Shown: positions 36,831-49,234, numbered from the stretch's first letter. The stretch is 64,000 nt of DNA from Dehalobacter sp. 12DCB1 (GCF_004343605.1 NZ_POSF01000002.1:186001-250000); one strand, 5' to 3'. The notes: a model not told the origin generated them from the letters alone. Made by a program: numbers and translations.

Positions 36831-38426
36831 ATGTTTACGACCACGATGGTAATGCAATTCCTAGGCGGACTGGGACTGTTTCTATACGGGGTTAATGTTA
36901 CTTCGGAAGGGCTGCAGAAAATTGCCGCGAAAAAGTTAAAAAACATCCTGGCTTCTTTGACTAGAAAGCCTTGGGCGGCTACCCTGTTCGGAATTGTGAT
37001 GACAGTCGCACTGCAAAGCAGTACCGCGACAACGGTCATGATCGTCGAATTTGTCAATTCAGGTCTGATGACGCTGACGCAGGCGCTCGGAGTTGTTCTA
37101 GGGTCAGCAGTCGGGACCTCGATTGTCATTCAATTAATCTCTTTCCCAATCCTGAATTTTGCACTTTTGCTGCTTTTCATTGGATTTATCATGTTTTTTC
37201 TTATCAGAACCACTCTGGGCAAAAGCATCGGACAAGCCATGATTGGTTTTGGTTGTATCTTTGTCGGCATGTCTTTGCTTTCTGGAGCATTTTCACCGTT
37301 GAAAAGCTCGCCGGATGTCGATGCATTCCTCTCCCAGTTCGGGACAAACCCGATTCTTGGTATAGCCGTAAGTATGGTTGTAACAGCATTGCTGCAGAGC
37401 AGTGCTGCGTTTCTGGCAATTCTAATTTCCCTCTCTACACACGGATTGCTGTCTATGGAGTCGGTCATCCCGCTGGTCATGGGGGCCCATATCGGGGGGA
37501 CGCTGACGACTTTGTTTTCCTCCCTCAGCGCTGAACGGGCCGATGCGGTTAGGGTAGCCGCAGCCAACACGCTTTATCGTCTTGCTGCAGCTGTAATCCT
37601 GCTGCCGTTTTTTGCGTACTTTACTCAGTTCATAGAATGGAGTGCTGCGGACCTGCCCCGGCAGGTAGCGAATACGCATCTTTTTTCAGCAGTCCTGATG
37701 GTGATTTTATTTCTGCCTTTAAACAAAATCTTAAGCAAATGGCTGCTTAAGCTAATCCCGCTGCGAAGGGACGAAGGTAAAAAACCAAGGCTGATATACA
37801 TTACTAAGGCAGCTCCTGAATTGCCGGCAGTTGCCTTGACTCAAGCAAGACAGGAAATCCGCTGGTTGGCGAATAATATCCTTGAGAATATGGTTCAAAT
37901 ACTGCCGCGAATCATCTTTTACGGGGATACAAAAATACTTCAGGAACTGGAACGGACAGAACGTGAAGTAGACTGGCACTATCAGGAACTATCGAAATTC
38001 TTTACGGAATTATTTCGCCGGAATATGACCCGGGAACAAATTGTTGAGAGCCATAGCTACCAGTTGATCATTAAAGAACTTGAATATATTGCCGACAGCC
38101 TGATTGTGATGGCCAGGCTGGGGGCCAGGATTCATGTCGACCCAATAACGGTTGGAAAGGCTAACCAGGAAAAGGCCGGAGAATTGTACATTGCCGTATC
38201 CAGTAATTTCTTGACCCTGCTGCGCTATCTGGAAAGAGGAGATCAGGCCCTTGCTTCGTTGATTATTGAAGCCCATCAGGATATTATTGAAATCTATAAT
38301 CAAGTTCAGAACAGCCTGACTTGCGGGGTCTCCAAAGATGGTCAAGGTAGTATGCAGGAATTGAACAGCTGGCTGTATAAAATTGGGGAGCATATTGTCC
38401 GGATCGCCAAGATACTGCAGGATTAG
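36831..38426 (+). CDS. Na/Pi-cotransporter family protein with PhoU-like domain
   Basis: A 531-residue protein. The N-terminal two thirds (about 1-310) have eight or more TMs with the two inverted NaPi repeats, each with a QSS motif (TVALQSSTATTVMIVEF near 62; TALLQSSAAFLAIL near 187). A C-terminal PhoU-like helical domain (about 340-530) follows. It is probably a sodium-coupled phosphate transporter with an intracellular regulatory domain. It begins 5 bp after whiA and may belong to the same transcript. Confidence 0.92.
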   Translation: MFTTTMVMQFLGGLGLFLYGVNVTSEGLQKIAAKKLKNILASLTRKPWAATLFGIVMTVALQSSTATTVMIVEFVNSGLMTLTQALGVVLGSAVGTSIVIQLISFPILNFALLLLFIGFIMFFLIRTTLGKSIGQAMIGFGCIFVGMSLLSGAFSPLKSSPDVDAFLSQFGTNPILGIAVSMVVTALLQSSAAFLAILISLSTHGLLSMESVIPLVMGAHIGGTLTTLFSSLSAERADAVRVAAANTLYRLAAAVILLPFFAYFTQFIEWSAADLPRQVANTHLFSAVLMVILFLPLNKILSKWLLKLIPLRRDEGKKPRLIYITKAAPELPAVALTQARQEIRWLANNILENMVQILPRIIFYGDTKILQELERTEREVDWHYQELSKFFTELFRRNMTREQIVESHSYQLIIKELEYIADSLIVMARLGARIHVDPITVGKANQEKAGELYIAVSSNFLTLLRYLERGDQALASLIIEAHQDIIEIYNQVQNSLTCGVSKDGQGSMQELNSWLYKIGEHIVRIAKILQD

Positions 38427-38480
38427 ATGTAAATTAATTTCATAGATCATGAGAAAATACTGTTGAAATTCTTTGGTTTG

Positions 38481-38489
38481 TGCTATATT
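38481..38489 (+). promoter_or_regulatory. Extended -10 promoter of trkA
   Basis: TGCTATATT (TGn plus TATATT) with TTGAAA at 38463-38468 upstream. Transcription would begin about 30 bp before GTG 38528, which excludes the earlier in-frame TTG. Confidence 0.45.
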
Positions 38490-38527
38490 GTAGCTCTAAA
38501 ACAGTTATAGGAACCGGAGGGGTTAAC

Positions 38528-39859
38528 GTGCGGGTAGTCATTGTGGGAGCTGGAAAGGTTGGTTTCGGTCTGGCGCAGTACCTCGTTGATGAAGATCATG
38601 ATGTCATTGTTATTGAGGAAGATGAAACACGCCGGAATATCATCCAGAACAGCCTTGACGTCATGACTATTCAAGGGAATGGAGCGAGTCCCAGGGTCTT
38701 GATGAACGCGGATGTCCGGTCGGCAGACTTGATGATTGCTGTCACCGACAGTGATGAAGTGAACATGGTGGCGTGTATGGCAGCGAAACAGGCTGGAATA
38801 CATCAAACAATCGCCCGAATCCGCAATAGTGAATATATCGGTAAAGAGGAAGCCGAATTCCATCGTTCTTTGGGGATCGATCTGACGATTAACCCTGAAC
38901 ATGTTACTGCGGTTGAAATAAGCAGGATCTTATTTATTCCGGCAGCACTAGAGGTCGAGGATTTTGCCGATGGAAAAGTCAGATTGTTGGAAGTAAGGAT
39001 CCGGCCAGAATCACCGCATACAAATATCCCGATTTCCGAACTGAATCTTCCGAAAGATATTTTAATTGTCGGCATTCTGCGTAAGAATAGGATGATCATA
39101 CCGAACGGCGCGGAGATGCTGAAGCCAAGCGATAATGTTTTTCTTGTCGGCGATCCGCAAGTTTTAAATGAGATCCAGGATGAGTTTACCGAAAAAATGG
39201 TCCCGGTCAAAAAAGTTATGATCATCGGAGCCGGCCGAATTGGCCGCAATCTGGCCATTCTGCTCGAAAAGGCAGGTATGATCGTCAAGGTGATCGACAA
39301 GAATCCGGAACGGTGTCAGGCCTTGGCCAAAAGCCTCAAAAAGGGAACTGTGTACTGCGGAGAAGGAACCGACGTTGATCTGTTGATGGAAGAAGGGGTC
39401 GGCGATGCCGATGCCGTAGTCTGTCTGACAGATGACGATAAGCTGAATCTGCTGCTGGCCCTGATGGCCAAAGATCTGGGTGCCCAGAAAACAATTTGCC
39501 GGGTAGGAAGAACGGAGTATATTCCCCTGATGGAAAAGGTAGGGGTGGATTCTGTCTTATCGCCAAGATTGATCACAGCCGGTTTTATTCTGAGCCAGGT
39601 CCGCAGGGGTAAATTTATTTCCGTGGCGCTGCTGGAAGGGGCCAAAGCGCAGGCTATGGAAATCGGCATATCTCCGACGTCCAAAGTTGCCGGCAAGAAG
39701 CTGAAAGAGGTCAGGTTTCCCTACAATTGTCTGGTTGGAGCAGTCCTGCATCAAGGCCGGGTTTACGTGCCAAACGGTGAATCCGTTCTGATGCCCGGTG
39801 ACCAGGCGATAATCTTTGCACTGCCTGATACGATCATTAAGGTCAATAAATTCTTTTAA
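38528..39859 (+). CDS. trkA: Trk potassium uptake regulatory subunit TrkA
   Basis: A protein of about 443 residues with two RCK repeats, each an NAD-binding Rossmann domain plus a TrkA_C domain. First glycine motif VVIVGAGKVGFGLA at the start, second VMIIGAGRIGRNLAILL near residue 222. It gates the TrkH channel in response to nucleotides. The frame is open 16 codons further left, but GGAGGGG at 38517-38523 points to GTG 38528, giving the usual MRVVIVGAG start. trkH follows 15 bp later. Confidence 0.95.
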   Translation: MRVVIVGAGKVGFGLAQYLVDEDHDVIVIEEDETRRNIIQNSLDVMTIQGNGASPRVLMNADVRSADLMIAVTDSDEVNMVACMAAKQAGIHQTIARIRNSEYIGKEEAEFHRSLGIDLTINPEHVTAVEISRILFIPAALEVEDFADGKVRLLEVRIRPESPHTNIPISELNLPKDILIVGILRKNRMIIPNGAEMLKPSDNVFLVGDPQVLNEIQDEFTEKMVPVKKVMIIGAGRIGRNLAILLEKAGMIVKVIDKNPERCQALAKSLKKGTVYCGEGTDVDLLMEEGVGDADAVVCLTDDDKLNLLLALMAKDLGAQKTICRVGRTEYIPLMEKVGVDSVLSPRLITAGFILSQVRRGKFISVALLEGAKAQAMEIGISPTSKVAGKKLKEVRFPYNCLVGAVLHQGRVYVPNGESVLMPGDQAIIFALPDTIIKVNKFF

Positions 39860-39874
39860 CGGAGAATCAGGATC

Positions 39875-41329
39875 ATGAATTTTACGCTGCTGGAAAATAT
39901 CTTGGGAAGGTTCTTGATTGCCTACAGTTTTGCCATGGTTGTTCCGATTGCTGTCGCCCTGTTCTTTCAGGAGGAGGTCGGCTGGGCTTTTCTGATTTCT
40001 TTTTGCATTACCATCATTGTCGGAACAGTTATGCGCCTGCATGGAAAAGTTGAAGGCAAAATCAGCGTGCGGGAAGGCTTTGCAGTTGTCGGGGGAGCCT
40101 GGATTTTTGCATCGCTGTTTGGGGCGCTGCCTTTTATTATTTCCGGCGTCGTTCCGACCTATATTGATGCGTTATTTGAAGTGGTTTCCGGCCTGACAAC
40201 GACGGGATCAAGCGTATTGAGTAATCTGGAGGTTCTGCCCAGGAGCATTCTTTTCTGGCGCAGCCTGACCCACTGGATGGGCGGGATGGGGATCATCGTG
40301 ATGTTTATTGTACTCCTCCCGAACCTTGGCATTGGGGCAGTCCACATTTTTAACTCCGAAGTCCCTGGACCGATTTCCGAGAAGATTGTTCCGAGAATCA
40401 AAGATACCGCGCTGATTCTCTGGGGGATCTATGCAGGGCTTACAGTGGCGACGATTGTGCTGCTGTTGTTCGCGGGGATGTCCCTTTTTGATGCGGTGAA
40501 CCATGCTTTCGCCACTATGGCGACAGGCGGCTTCTCCACACGCTCGGCAAGTATTGCTGCCTACAATTCTTTCCCTATTGAGCTTGTTCTGACCATTTTT
40601 ATGTTTATCGCAGGTTCAAACTTCAGTCTTTTCGTCCATGCTTGGCGGAAACGTTCTTTGCGTCCGCTCAAAGATACGGAATTAAAATATTATTTTTTAA
40701 TAGTTGCTGTGTCTACGCTCATTATCGCCGGTTCACTTGTCATCCAGCAAGGCTGGGGATCACTTGCGGCTCTGAGACATTCTGTCTTTCAAGTGGTGGC
40801 GCTGATGACGACTACCGGATTTGCATCTACTGATTTTGACCAGTGGTCGGGGCTGGCGAAATTGATTTTATTTTTTTTAATGTTCATCGGTGCGAGTGCC
40901 GGATCCACTGCGGGCGGTTTAAAAGTGTCCAGAGTGATCCTATTGGTCAAAATGGGCCTGGCTCAGCTCAGACAAGCGATTCATCCGCGCCTGGTAGTCA
41001 ATATTGTTGTTCAGGATAAAGTGATTGACACGGCAGTGCTGAGTAATGTGGGGCGGTTTTTCTTTGTTTACTTTCTGACGTTTGCTATCGGGTCTATTCT
41101 TCTGGCCGGTACAGGGCTGGAGCCTTTTGATGCGATGTCGGCAGTTATTGCGAATCTCAGCAATGTTGGACCAGGGTTTGGCGTCGTCGGACCGATGTTT
41201 ACCTATGCACCGATTGAACCTTTCGGGAAAATTGTTTTGACAGTGTGTATGCTGCTGGGCAGGCTGGAACTCTTTACCCTATTGGTTTTTCTGACACCGG
41301 AGTTTTGGAAATCGAAAAAAAGCTGGTAA
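39875..41329 (+). CDS. trkH: Trk-type potassium transporter membrane subunit TrkH
   Basis: A 484-residue protein with four M1-P-M2 repeats typical of the SKT superfamily. Selectivity loops are visible as SGLTTTGSSVL, ATGGFSTRSAS, TTTGFASTDF and SNVGPGFG. It conducts K+ across the membrane with TrkA bound below. The operon trkA-trkH ends at a terminator. Confidence 0.95.
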   Translation: MNFTLLENILGRFLIAYSFAMVVPIAVALFFQEEVGWAFLISFCITIIVGTVMRLHGKVEGKISVREGFAVVGGAWIFASLFGALPFIISGVVPTYIDALFEVVSGLTTTGSSVLSNLEVLPRSILFWRSLTHWMGGMGIIVMFIVLLPNLGIGAVHIFNSEVPGPISEKIVPRIKDTALILWGIYAGLTVATIVLLLFAGMSLFDAVNHAFATMATGGFSTRSASIAAYNSFPIELVLTIFMFIAGSNFSLFVHAWRKRSLRPLKDTELKYYFLIVAVSTLIIAGSLVIQQGWGSLAALRHSVFQVVALMTTTGFASTDFDQWSGLAKLILFFLMFIGASAGSTAGGLKVSRVILLVKMGLAQLRQAIHPRLVVNIVVQDKVIDTAVLSNVGRFFFVYFLTFAIGSILLAGTGLEPFDAMSAVIANLSNVGPGFGVVGPMFTYAPIEPFGKIVLTVCMLLGRLELFTLLVFLTPEFWKSKKSW

Positions 41330-41338
41330 GCTTAATCT

Positions 41339-41367
41339 CGAAAACTGGCTACGGCCGGTTTTTTTGA
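41339..41367 (+). terminator. Terminator after trkH
   Basis: AAAACTGGC pairs with GCCGGTTTT (one T-G pair) and is followed by TTTTT. The remaining 190 bp before pgk are A-rich and presumably hold its promoter, but no clear box could be chosen. Confidence 0.7.
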
Positions 41368-41554
41368 TGAAAAAAACATGCGCAAACAAACAAAAACATG
41401 TTAAAATAAAACATAAAAACAAAAAAAATATGTTCATTTGAACAGAAGGAATCCGAAAAATAATATTCTGAGCATACGACCGAATAAGAAAATAAGGGAA
41501 AAGGGAAACTAAACCTGTTCCTCAAACATATGAGAAAAAGAGGGAGATATAACG

Positions 41555-42748
41555 ATGAATAAAATCGGAATCGATGAAATAGACGTAAAGGGAAAGCGCG
41601 TTTTCGTACGCGTGGATTTTAATGTTCCGATGGACGATCAGCAAAATATTACGGATGATACCAGAATCAGGGCTGCACTTCCGACGATCCGTTATCTGAA
41701 AGAAAACGGTGCTAAAGTCATTTTAGCTTCTCACTTCGGAAGACCTAAAGGCAAAGTGAACCCCAAATATTCACTGGCACCTGCGGCAGCCCATTTAAGC
41801 ATCCTGCTGGGCACTGAAGTGAAGCTCGCTCCTGATTGCATCGGGCCCGAGGTTGCAGCACTGGTTGAACGTATGGAAGTTGGGCAGGTTTTGCTTCTGG
41901 AAAATGTCAGATTTCATGAGGAAGAGGAAAAGAATGATCCTGATTTTGCACGCAGCCTGGCTGGCTTAGCCGATATCTACGTGAATGACGCGTTTGGAGC
42001 GGCGCACCGGGCGCATGCCTCAACGGAAGGGATAGCCCAATATATACCTGCTTATGCCGGATTCTTGATGAAAAAAGAAGTCGACATCCTTGGCCAGGTG
42101 CTCGGTCAGCCGACCAGACCATTTGCTGCGATTATTGGCGGAGCAAAGGTCAGTGATAAAATTGGTGTCATAGAAAATCTACTGAAAAAGGTGGATGTTC
42201 TGATCATCGGAGGCGGGATGGCCAATACGTTCCTGAAGGCCCGGGGCCTGGAAGTCGGGAAATCACTGATTGAAGAGGACAAGGTGGAACTGGCCGCCGA
42301 ACTTCTCCGGCAGGCCGAAAGTACCGGCGTAAAACTGATGCTTCCGCTGGATGTAGTCGTTACGCTGGAGTTCAAAGCAGACGCCCCGTTCAGAGTTGCA
42401 GAGGTCTCCAATATTCTTCCGGAAGAAATGGCTTTGGATATTGGCCCGGCAAGTACTGAATTATTTGCAGAGGCGATTTTGCCTGCGAAGACTGTCATAT
42501 GGAACGGCCCGATGGGCGTATTTGAAATGGAAAACTTTGCGCGGGGCACGGAACAAATCGCACTGGCGCTGGCTAGATGCCAGGGAACAACGATTGTCGG
42601 AGGTGGGGACTCTGTTGCTGCTGTGGAAAAAGTAGGTGTGGCAGAAAAACTGACGCATATTTCTACCGGAGGGGGCGCTTCGCTCGAATTCCTGGAAGGA
42701 AAGATTCTGCCGGGTGTAGCAGTACTAAAAGAAAAAACTGAAAACTGA
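41555..42748 (+). CDS. pgk: Phosphoglycerate kinase
   Basis: A 397-residue phosphoglycerate kinase, the ATP-forming step from 1,3-bisphosphoglycerate. Signatures: [12 protein letters not shown] near residue 14, SHFGRPKG near 60, [11 protein letters not shown] near 161, and the nucleotide-binding [11 protein letters not shown] near 350. It is the first gene of pgk-tpiA-gpmI-eno. No glyceraldehyde-3-phosphate dehydrogenase or CggR gene lies in front, unlike Bacillus. Confidence 0.97.
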   Translation: MNKIGIDEIDVKGKRVFVRVDFNVPMDDQQNITDDTRIRAALPTIRYLKENGAKVILASHFGRPKGKVNPKYSLAPAAAHLSILLGTEVKLAPDCIGPEVAALVERMEVGQVLLLENVRFHEEEEKNDPDFARSLAGLADIYVNDAFGAAHRAHASTEGIAQYIPAYAGFLMKKEVDILGQVLGQPTRPFAAIIGGAKVSDKIGVIENLLKKVDVLIIGGGMANTFLKARGLEVGKSLIEEDKVELAAELLRQAESTGVKLMLPLDVVVTLEFKADAPFRVAEVSNILPEEMALDIGPASTELFAEAILPAKTVIWNGPMGVFEMENFARGTEQIALALARCQGTTIVGGGDSVAAVEKVGVAEKLTHISTGGGASLEFLEGKILPGVAVLKEKTEN

Positions 42749-42880
42749 AATTGACTCAATTTCTGGTGTTAGTGGAATTCAAAGAATCAGTCTGCGAGAT
42801 ATGAATATCACAAAATGAGATATAAAAATATCAGGCATAGGAATATATTACAGATAAAAAAGCTATGGGAGGGGTCTCTG

Positions 42881-43645
42881 ATGACAAGAAAGCCTATCAT
42901 TGCAGGTAATTGGAAGATGTATAAGACGGTACAGGAAGCCAAAGATTTTGCCGCGGGACTGTTGGAAAGTTTGGAGAAACTGGAAAATGGAACAAACGCG
43001 GAAATGGTAATTTGTGCACCGTTTACTGCGCTGGCTGCCTTAAAGGATGAACTTGAAGAGAGTATCATCCATATTGGCGCCCAAAATATGTATTATGAGA
43101 CACAAGGCGCGTATACCGGGGAGATATCGCCGCTTATGCTGACAGAGCTAGCCTGTACCTATGTGATTATCGGCCACTCGGAACGCAGGGAATATTTTAA
43201 AGAAGATGACGCGCTTATAGCAAAAAAAGTCAAGACCGCACTGGACTTTGGACTGACGCCAATTCTGTGTGTGGGTGAGAACCTGGCTTTGAGAGAAGCA
43301 GGTCAGGCCCTAGTCTTTGTACAAGGGCAGGTTGAGAATGCCCTCAGGGAGTTGAGTCCCGAAGAAATCAGAAAGATTGTTGTTGCATATGAACCCATTT
43401 GGGCTATCGGAACAGGCAGGACAGCATCTCCGCAGGATGCCCAGGAAATGTGTGCCACAATCCGTGCCACCCTGGCGAGGCTCGCCGCTGAAGCCGCTCA
43501 GGAAATACGAATTTTATACGGTGGAAGTGTCAAGGCTTCCAATATCGCCGAACTGATGGATCAGCCGGATATTGATGGCGCGCTGGTCGGTGGAGCAAGT
43601 CTGGACTTCCTTGGATTTACTGAACTGATTGGCAGCGTGAGGTGA
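42881..43645 (+). CDS. tpiA: Triosephosphate isomerase
   Basis: A 254-residue TIM. The start motif is RKPIIAGNWKMYKT (catalytic Lys), the histidine lies in IIGHSERREYF and the catalytic Glu in VAYEPIWAIGTGRTAS; the phosphate-binding GGSVK is near residue 213. The frame is open from 42815, but GGGAGGGG just before ATG 42881 and the family N-terminus fix the start. It overlaps the gpmI frame slightly and is cotranscribed. Confidence 0.97.
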   Translation: MTRKPIIAGNWKMYKTVQEAKDFAAGLLESLEKLENGTNAEMVICAPFTALAALKDELEESIIHIGAQNMYYETQGAYTGEISPLMLTELACTYVIIGHSERREYFKEDDALIAKKVKTALDFGLTPILCVGENLALREAGQALVFVQGQVENALRELSPEEIRKIVVAYEPIWAIGTGRTASPQDAQEMCATIRATLARLAAEAAQEIRILYGGSVKASNIAELMDQPDIDGALVGGASLDFLGFTELIGSVR

Positions 43646-43650
43646 TTTTG

Positions 43651-45207
43651 ATGTCCGAGGCAACAGGGAGGCCGCTCCTGCTGATGATCCTGGACGGTTG
43701 GGGCTGCAGCAAAGAAAAGAACGGAAATGCAACGTTACTGGCGAAAATTCCGAATTTTTCCCGTTTGCAGGACAGTTATCCGCATACGCTGCTGAATGCT
43801 TCGGGCACTGCTGTGGGATTGCCGGAAGGACAAATGGGCAATTCGGAGGTCGGCCACTTAAACATTGGCGCCGGCCGGGTTGTCTATCAGGAACTGACAC
43901 GGATCTCCAAGGCAATTAACGAAGGGGACCTGGGCAAGAATGAAGTACTGCACGAAGCGATGACCCGAGCGAGGGATTCCGGAAAAACTTTTCATTTACT
44001 GGGACTGCTTTCGGACGGAGGCGTCCATTCCCATATCCGTCATTTGTTTGCGCTGCTGGACATGGCGGTGGAGATCGGTGTAGAGAAGATTTATGTTCAT
44101 CCGGTTCTTGACGGCAGAGATGTCCTTCCCCAAAGCGCTAAGGAATTTATCCGGCAGCTGGAAAATAAATTAAAACAGCTTGGCAGAGGGAAAATCGCTA
44201 CCGTCAGCGGGCGGTATTATGTAATGGACAGGGATAAGCGCTGGGACAGAGTCGAGAAAGCATATAAAGCACTTGTAGCCGGAGAGGGCCCAATGGCCTG
44301 TAATGCGCTGGCGGCTGTAGAAAAAGCTTATGACAAAAAGATTGTCGACGAGTTTGTTGACCCAACCGTAATTACGGATGAATCGGGCCGTCCGGCGGCG
44401 GTAATCGAAGACGGCGACAGTGTGCTTTTCTTTAATTTTCGGGCAGACCGGGCCAGAGAAATTACCCGGGCCTTTATTGAAGAAAACTTTGAAGGTTTTA
44501 GACGGACGAAACACCCCCGGGTGCATTATGTCTGCCTTACCGAGTACGATGCCAACTTTGACTGTCCGGTGGCTTTTCCACCGCAAAACCTTGAAAATAC
44601 GCTCGGCGAGGTTCTGGCAGAGAAAGGCCTAAGGCAGCTTCGCATCGCTGAAACAGAAAAATATGCTCATGTAACATTCTTTTTTAATGGCGGAATAGAG
44701 GAGCCTGACGAAGGAGAAGACCGCTGTTTGATCCCGTCACCGGGAGTACCTACCTACAACCTGCAGCCGGAAATGAGCGCCTACGGGATCACCGAGACCT
44801 TGCTTGCCAAACTGCAGGAAGACCCATATGATGTAATCATCCTGAATTTTGCCAACGCCGATATGGTTGGACATACCGGTTACCTTGAAGCGGCGGTCAA
44901 GGCCCTGGAGGCTGTCGATGTTTGTATCGGGAAGATTGTTAATGCGGTTCAGGCCAGAGGAGGGACCGTATTGATCACTTCAGACCATGGAAATGCTGAG
45001 TGCATGATTGATCAGGAAACAAATTCGCCGTTGACGGCGCATACCACCAATAAGGTACCGTTCATTCTGGTGAATGATGCATCTAAAGACCGTCTTCTCC
45101 GGGAAGGAGGAAGTCTCTGCGATATTGCGCCCACGATGCTGGAACTGCTAAATATTGAAGCTCCAGCCGAAATGACCGGCAAATCACTGCTTCGGCAGAA
45201 ACAGTAA
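43651..45207 (+). CDS. gpmI: Cofactor-independent phosphoglycerate mutase
   Basis: A mutase of about 518 residues of the alkaline-phosphatase superfamily that uses Mn2+ to interconvert 3- and 2-phosphoglycerate. Motifs: LMILDGWG at the N-terminus, the nucleophile serine in MGNSEVGHLNIGAGR, DGRDVLP, and metal-binding FANADMVGHTG and TSDHGNAE. A GTG at 43642 is in frame, but GAGGTG at 43638-43643 suits ATG 43651. In spore formers this enzyme is pH sensitive and helps store 3-phosphoglycerate in spores. Confidence 0.96.
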   Translation: MSEATGRPLLLMILDGWGCSKEKNGNATLLAKIPNFSRLQDSYPHTLLNASGTAVGLPEGQMGNSEVGHLNIGAGRVVYQELTRISKAINEGDLGKNEVLHEAMTRARDSGKTFHLLGLLSDGGVHSHIRHLFALLDMAVEIGVEKIYVHPVLDGRDVLPQSAKEFIRQLENKLKQLGRGKIATVSGRYYVMDRDKRWDRVEKAYKALVAGEGPMACNALAAVEKAYDKKIVDEFVDPTVITDESGRPAAVIEDGDSVLFFNFRADRAREITRAFIEENFEGFRRTKHPRVHYVCLTEYDANFDCPVAFPPQNLENTLGEVLAEKGLRQLRIAETEKYAHVTFFFNGGIEEPDEGEDRCLIPSPGVPTYNLQPEMSAYGITETLLAKLQEDPYDVIILNFANADMVGHTGYLEAAVKALEAVDVCIGKIVNAVQARGGTVLITSDHGNAECMIDQETNSPLTAHTTNKVPFILVNDASKDRLLREGGSLCDIAPTMLELLNIEAPAEMTGKSLLRQKQ

Positions 45208-45279
45208 AAAGACCATAGCGAATGTTATAGCCGTTTAAGGCGAATGCCTTTATATAACCATAACCATAAATATCAAACA

Positions 45280-46601
<1,322 letters not shown>

Positions 46602-46609
46602 TCTGTCCT

Positions 46610-46639
46610 GGCCCATCCGCAGACGGCGATGGGCCTTTT
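46610..46639 (+). terminator. Terminator after eno
   Basis: GGCCCATC (46610-46617) pairs with GATGGGCC (46628-46635), then TTTT. Confidence 0.8.
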
Positions 46640-46819
46640 GTCCGCAATAACCGGCCATTCGGACCGTATTCTCTTGCGTCAACACAGGGGCTGTGCTAAA
46701 ATAGCAATACTGACCATAATCAGACAAACATGCTATTTTATGCCGACTAGGGAAACATATGCTGTAAATCGTTAAAGCCGGGTAAAATAACGGTTTAAAC
46801 CTTTGAGGGAGGTGAAAAT

Positions 46820-47050
46820 ATGACAATAGCAATCGTTGTAATTTTAATCATCAGTTCTCTCGGGTTAATCGCCACAGTTCTGCTGCAGCCAGGAAAAAGC
46901 GCTGGTCTATCCGGTTCGATTACCGGAGCGGGTGAGCAATTTTTTGGTAAGGCTGCCAAGGGTAAAGAAGGCTTATTTGCCAAACTTGGTGTTGTATTTG
47001 CCGTTTTGTTCCTTGTAAGTTCGCTGGGGCTGACCGTATTTTTGAAATAA
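46820..47050 (+). CDS. secG: Preprotein translocase subunit SecG
   Basis: A 76-residue SecG with two TM helices (about 3-22 and 53-74) and a glycine/serine-rich cytoplasmic loop (LLQPGKSAGLSGSITGAGEQFFGKAAKG). It assists SecYE in SecA-driven export. GAGGGAGGTG precedes the ATG. In many Firmicutes secG begins the secG-est-rnr-smpB-ssrA cluster. Confidence 0.95.
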   Translation: MTIAIVVILIISSLGLIATVLLQPGKSAGLSGSITGAGEQFFGKAAKGKEGLFAKLGVVFAVLFLVSSLGLTVFLK

Positions 47051-47086
47051 GATAACAGCAGGATCCCTCCCGTACCCTGCGGATTT

Positions 47087-47108
47087 ATCCGTAATTGTAC
47101 GGATTTTT
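47087..47108 (+). terminator. Terminator after secG
   Basis: ATCCGTA-attg-TACGGAT followed by TTTT. Confidence 0.7.
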
Positions 47109-47183
47109 CGGTATAGAATAAGGTCAACACACCAGGCTGCGTGGAACATACTTCGTGTGGTTATTTATTAGGAGGTAGTAGGA

Positions 47184-49193
47184 ATGGATTTCTCACAGAT
47201 GCCCTTATTGGGCGTAGGAGCAGGAATTATCGGGCTGCTCATGGCATTGTTTTTTGCAAAAAATGTACTTAAGGAAAGCGCCGGAAATGACAAAATGAAA
47301 GAAATTTCCAAAGCGATTCAAGTCGGCGCGATGGCTTATCTCAATCGTCAATACAAAACACTTATCCCGATTGTTGTCATCATTTTTATTGCTTTATTTG
47401 CGTTAAAAGGTAACGCTGCCGCACCATTGTCCTTTCTAGTTGGTGCAGTAGCTTCAGGTGTTGCAGGTTATGTCGGCATGGGGATTACAACCAGAGCTAA
47501 TGCCCGTACAACAGAAGCTGCCCGTACCAGTTTGAACAAAGCGCTCGGCGTGTCATTCAGGGCAGGCGCAGTTATGGGATTTTCTGTGGCTGGTCTGGGT
47601 CTGTTAGGTGTTGCCGGACTATTCATGATCTTCGGTGATGCGGAGACTATCAACTCATTCGCATTTGGTGCAAGCGCAATTGCACTGTTCGCCCGTGTTG
47701 GTGGCGGTATTTTTACCAAAGCAGCTGACGTTGGAGCGGACCTCGTAGGTAAGGTCGAAGCCGGAATTCCTGAAGATGATCCGCGCAACCCGGCGGTTAT
47801 TGCTGATAACGTTGGTGACAACGTCGGCGATACAGCAGGTATGGGTGCCGACTTGTTTGAATCTTATGCTGCAACCGCCATTTCCGGCATGCTGATCGGT
47901 TTCTCGGTCTTCGGCGGTCACGGCATGGGGGAGTCTATCTTCCTGGTTATCGGTGCGATCGGTATTCTAGCCTCGATTATTGCCAGCTTCTTTGTGCGCA
48001 CAGGAGAAAAGGCCAATCCACAGATGGCTCTGAACATGGGCCTTTGGGGAACCAATGTGATTACAGCTATCGCTTCTTTTGCCGCAGTCCATCTGCTGAT
48101 GCCGGCAACTTTTGTCACAGAATCGGGACTCGTACTCACACCGAATAGAATATTCTTAGCCATTATCTGCGGTCTTGCAGTAAATATTATCATTGGTCTG
48201 ATCACGGAGTACTACACATCCAATGAAAAGAAACCGGCTCAGTCGATTGCCAAGGCCTCCGAAACCGGAGCAGCAACGAACATCATCACGGGTCTGGCTG
48301 TCGGCTTAAAAAGTACGGCTCTACCGGTCATTACGATTTGTGCTGCGATCCTGGTGGCTTATCAGGTTGCAGGGATATATGGCATTGCGATGGCCGCAAT
48401 GGCGATGCTTTCCACAGCGGGAATCATCGTTGCGATTGACTCTTTCGGACCGGTGGCTGACAATGCCGGCGGTATTGCCGAAATGGCAGAACTCGATCCG
48501 AGTGTGCGTAAAACGACAGATAAACTTGACGCTGTAGGAAATACCACGGCTGCCGTAGCCAAAGGCTTCGCGATTGGATCAGCTGCAATTACCGCGCTGG
48601 CTTTGTTCAACGCCTTTGCTGAACTCGCAAACCTTCAGGCGATTGACATTCTTGTGCCGACGACGATTATCGGTCTATTTATTGGTGCTGCGCTGCCATT
48701 TTTGTTTTCCGCTTTTGCGATGCAGGCGGTCGGCAGAGCTGCGTTTGACATGATTGCTGAAGTCCGCCGTCAATTCAGAGAAATCCCCGGACTGATGGAA
48801 GGCAAAGCGAAACCTGATTATGCAGCCTGTGTTGATATTTCGACCAAAGCGGCAATCAGACAAATGATCGCTCCTGGTTTACTGGCCGTATGTACGCCGG
48901 TACTTGTCGGATTTATTTTAGGCAAGAGTGCCATGGGCGGAATGCTCGCAGGCGGTACATTTGCCGGCTTCCTGATGGCCGTATTCATGGCCAACGCCGG
49001 TGGTGCCTGGGACAATGCCAAGAAATATATTGAATCCGGACATCATGGCGGCAAGGGGACTCCTGCTCACGCTGCTGCTGTTATTGGGGACACCGTTGGC
49101 GACCCGTTCAAAGATACTGCCGGTCCTTCCCTGAATGCTTTGATTAAAGTTATGGGAACGATTTCCCTGATCATCGCTCCTTTCCTTCACTAA
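47184..49193 (+). CDS. hppA: Membrane-bound ion-pumping pyrophosphatase
   Basis: A 669-residue protein with about 16 TMs that uses pyrophosphate hydrolysis to pump H+ or Na+ out of the cytoplasm. Substrate-binding motifs: [22 protein letters not shown] near 192, DNVGDNVGD, and near the C-terminus [15 protein letters not shown]. The motif [10 protein letters not shown] has Ala where K+-independent enzymes have Lys, so it is predicted K+-dependent; Na+-pumping forms lie in this group. It is useful for energy-limited anaerobes. A terminator on each side makes it monocistronic. Confidence 0.95.
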   Translation: MDFSQMPLLGVGAGIIGLLMALFFAKNVLKESAGNDKMKEISKAIQVGAMAYLNRQYKTLIPIVVIIFIALFALKGNAAAPLSFLVGAVASGVAGYVGMGITTRANARTTEAARTSLNKALGVSFRAGAVMGFSVAGLGLLGVAGLFMIFGDAETINSFAFGASAIALFARVGGGIFTKAADVGADLVGKVEAGIPEDDPRNPAVIADNVGDNVGDTAGMGADLFESYAATAISGMLIGFSVFGGHGMGESIFLVIGAIGILASIIASFFVRTGEKANPQMALNMGLWGTNVITAIASFAAVHLLMPATFVTESGLVLTPNRIFLAIICGLAVNIIIGLITEYYTSNEKKPAQSIAKASETGAATNIITGLAVGLKSTALPVITICAAILVAYQVAGIYGIAMAAMAMLSTAGIIVAIDSFGPVADNAGGIAEMAELDPSVRKTTDKLDAVGNTTAAVAKGFAIGSAAITALALFNAFAELANLQAIDILVPTTIIGLFIGAALPFLFSAFAMQAVGRAAFDMIAEVRRQFREIPGLMEGKAKPDYAACVDISTKAAIRQMIAPGLLAVCTPVLVGFILGKSAMGGMLAGGTFAGFLMAVFMANAGGAWDNAKKYIESGHHGGKGTPAHAAAVIGDTVGDPFKDTAGPSLNALIKVMGTISLIIAPFLH

Positions 49194-49234
49194 GAGGTTA
49201 GGTCCGTCCAAACAATTGTTTTCAAGTGAAATAT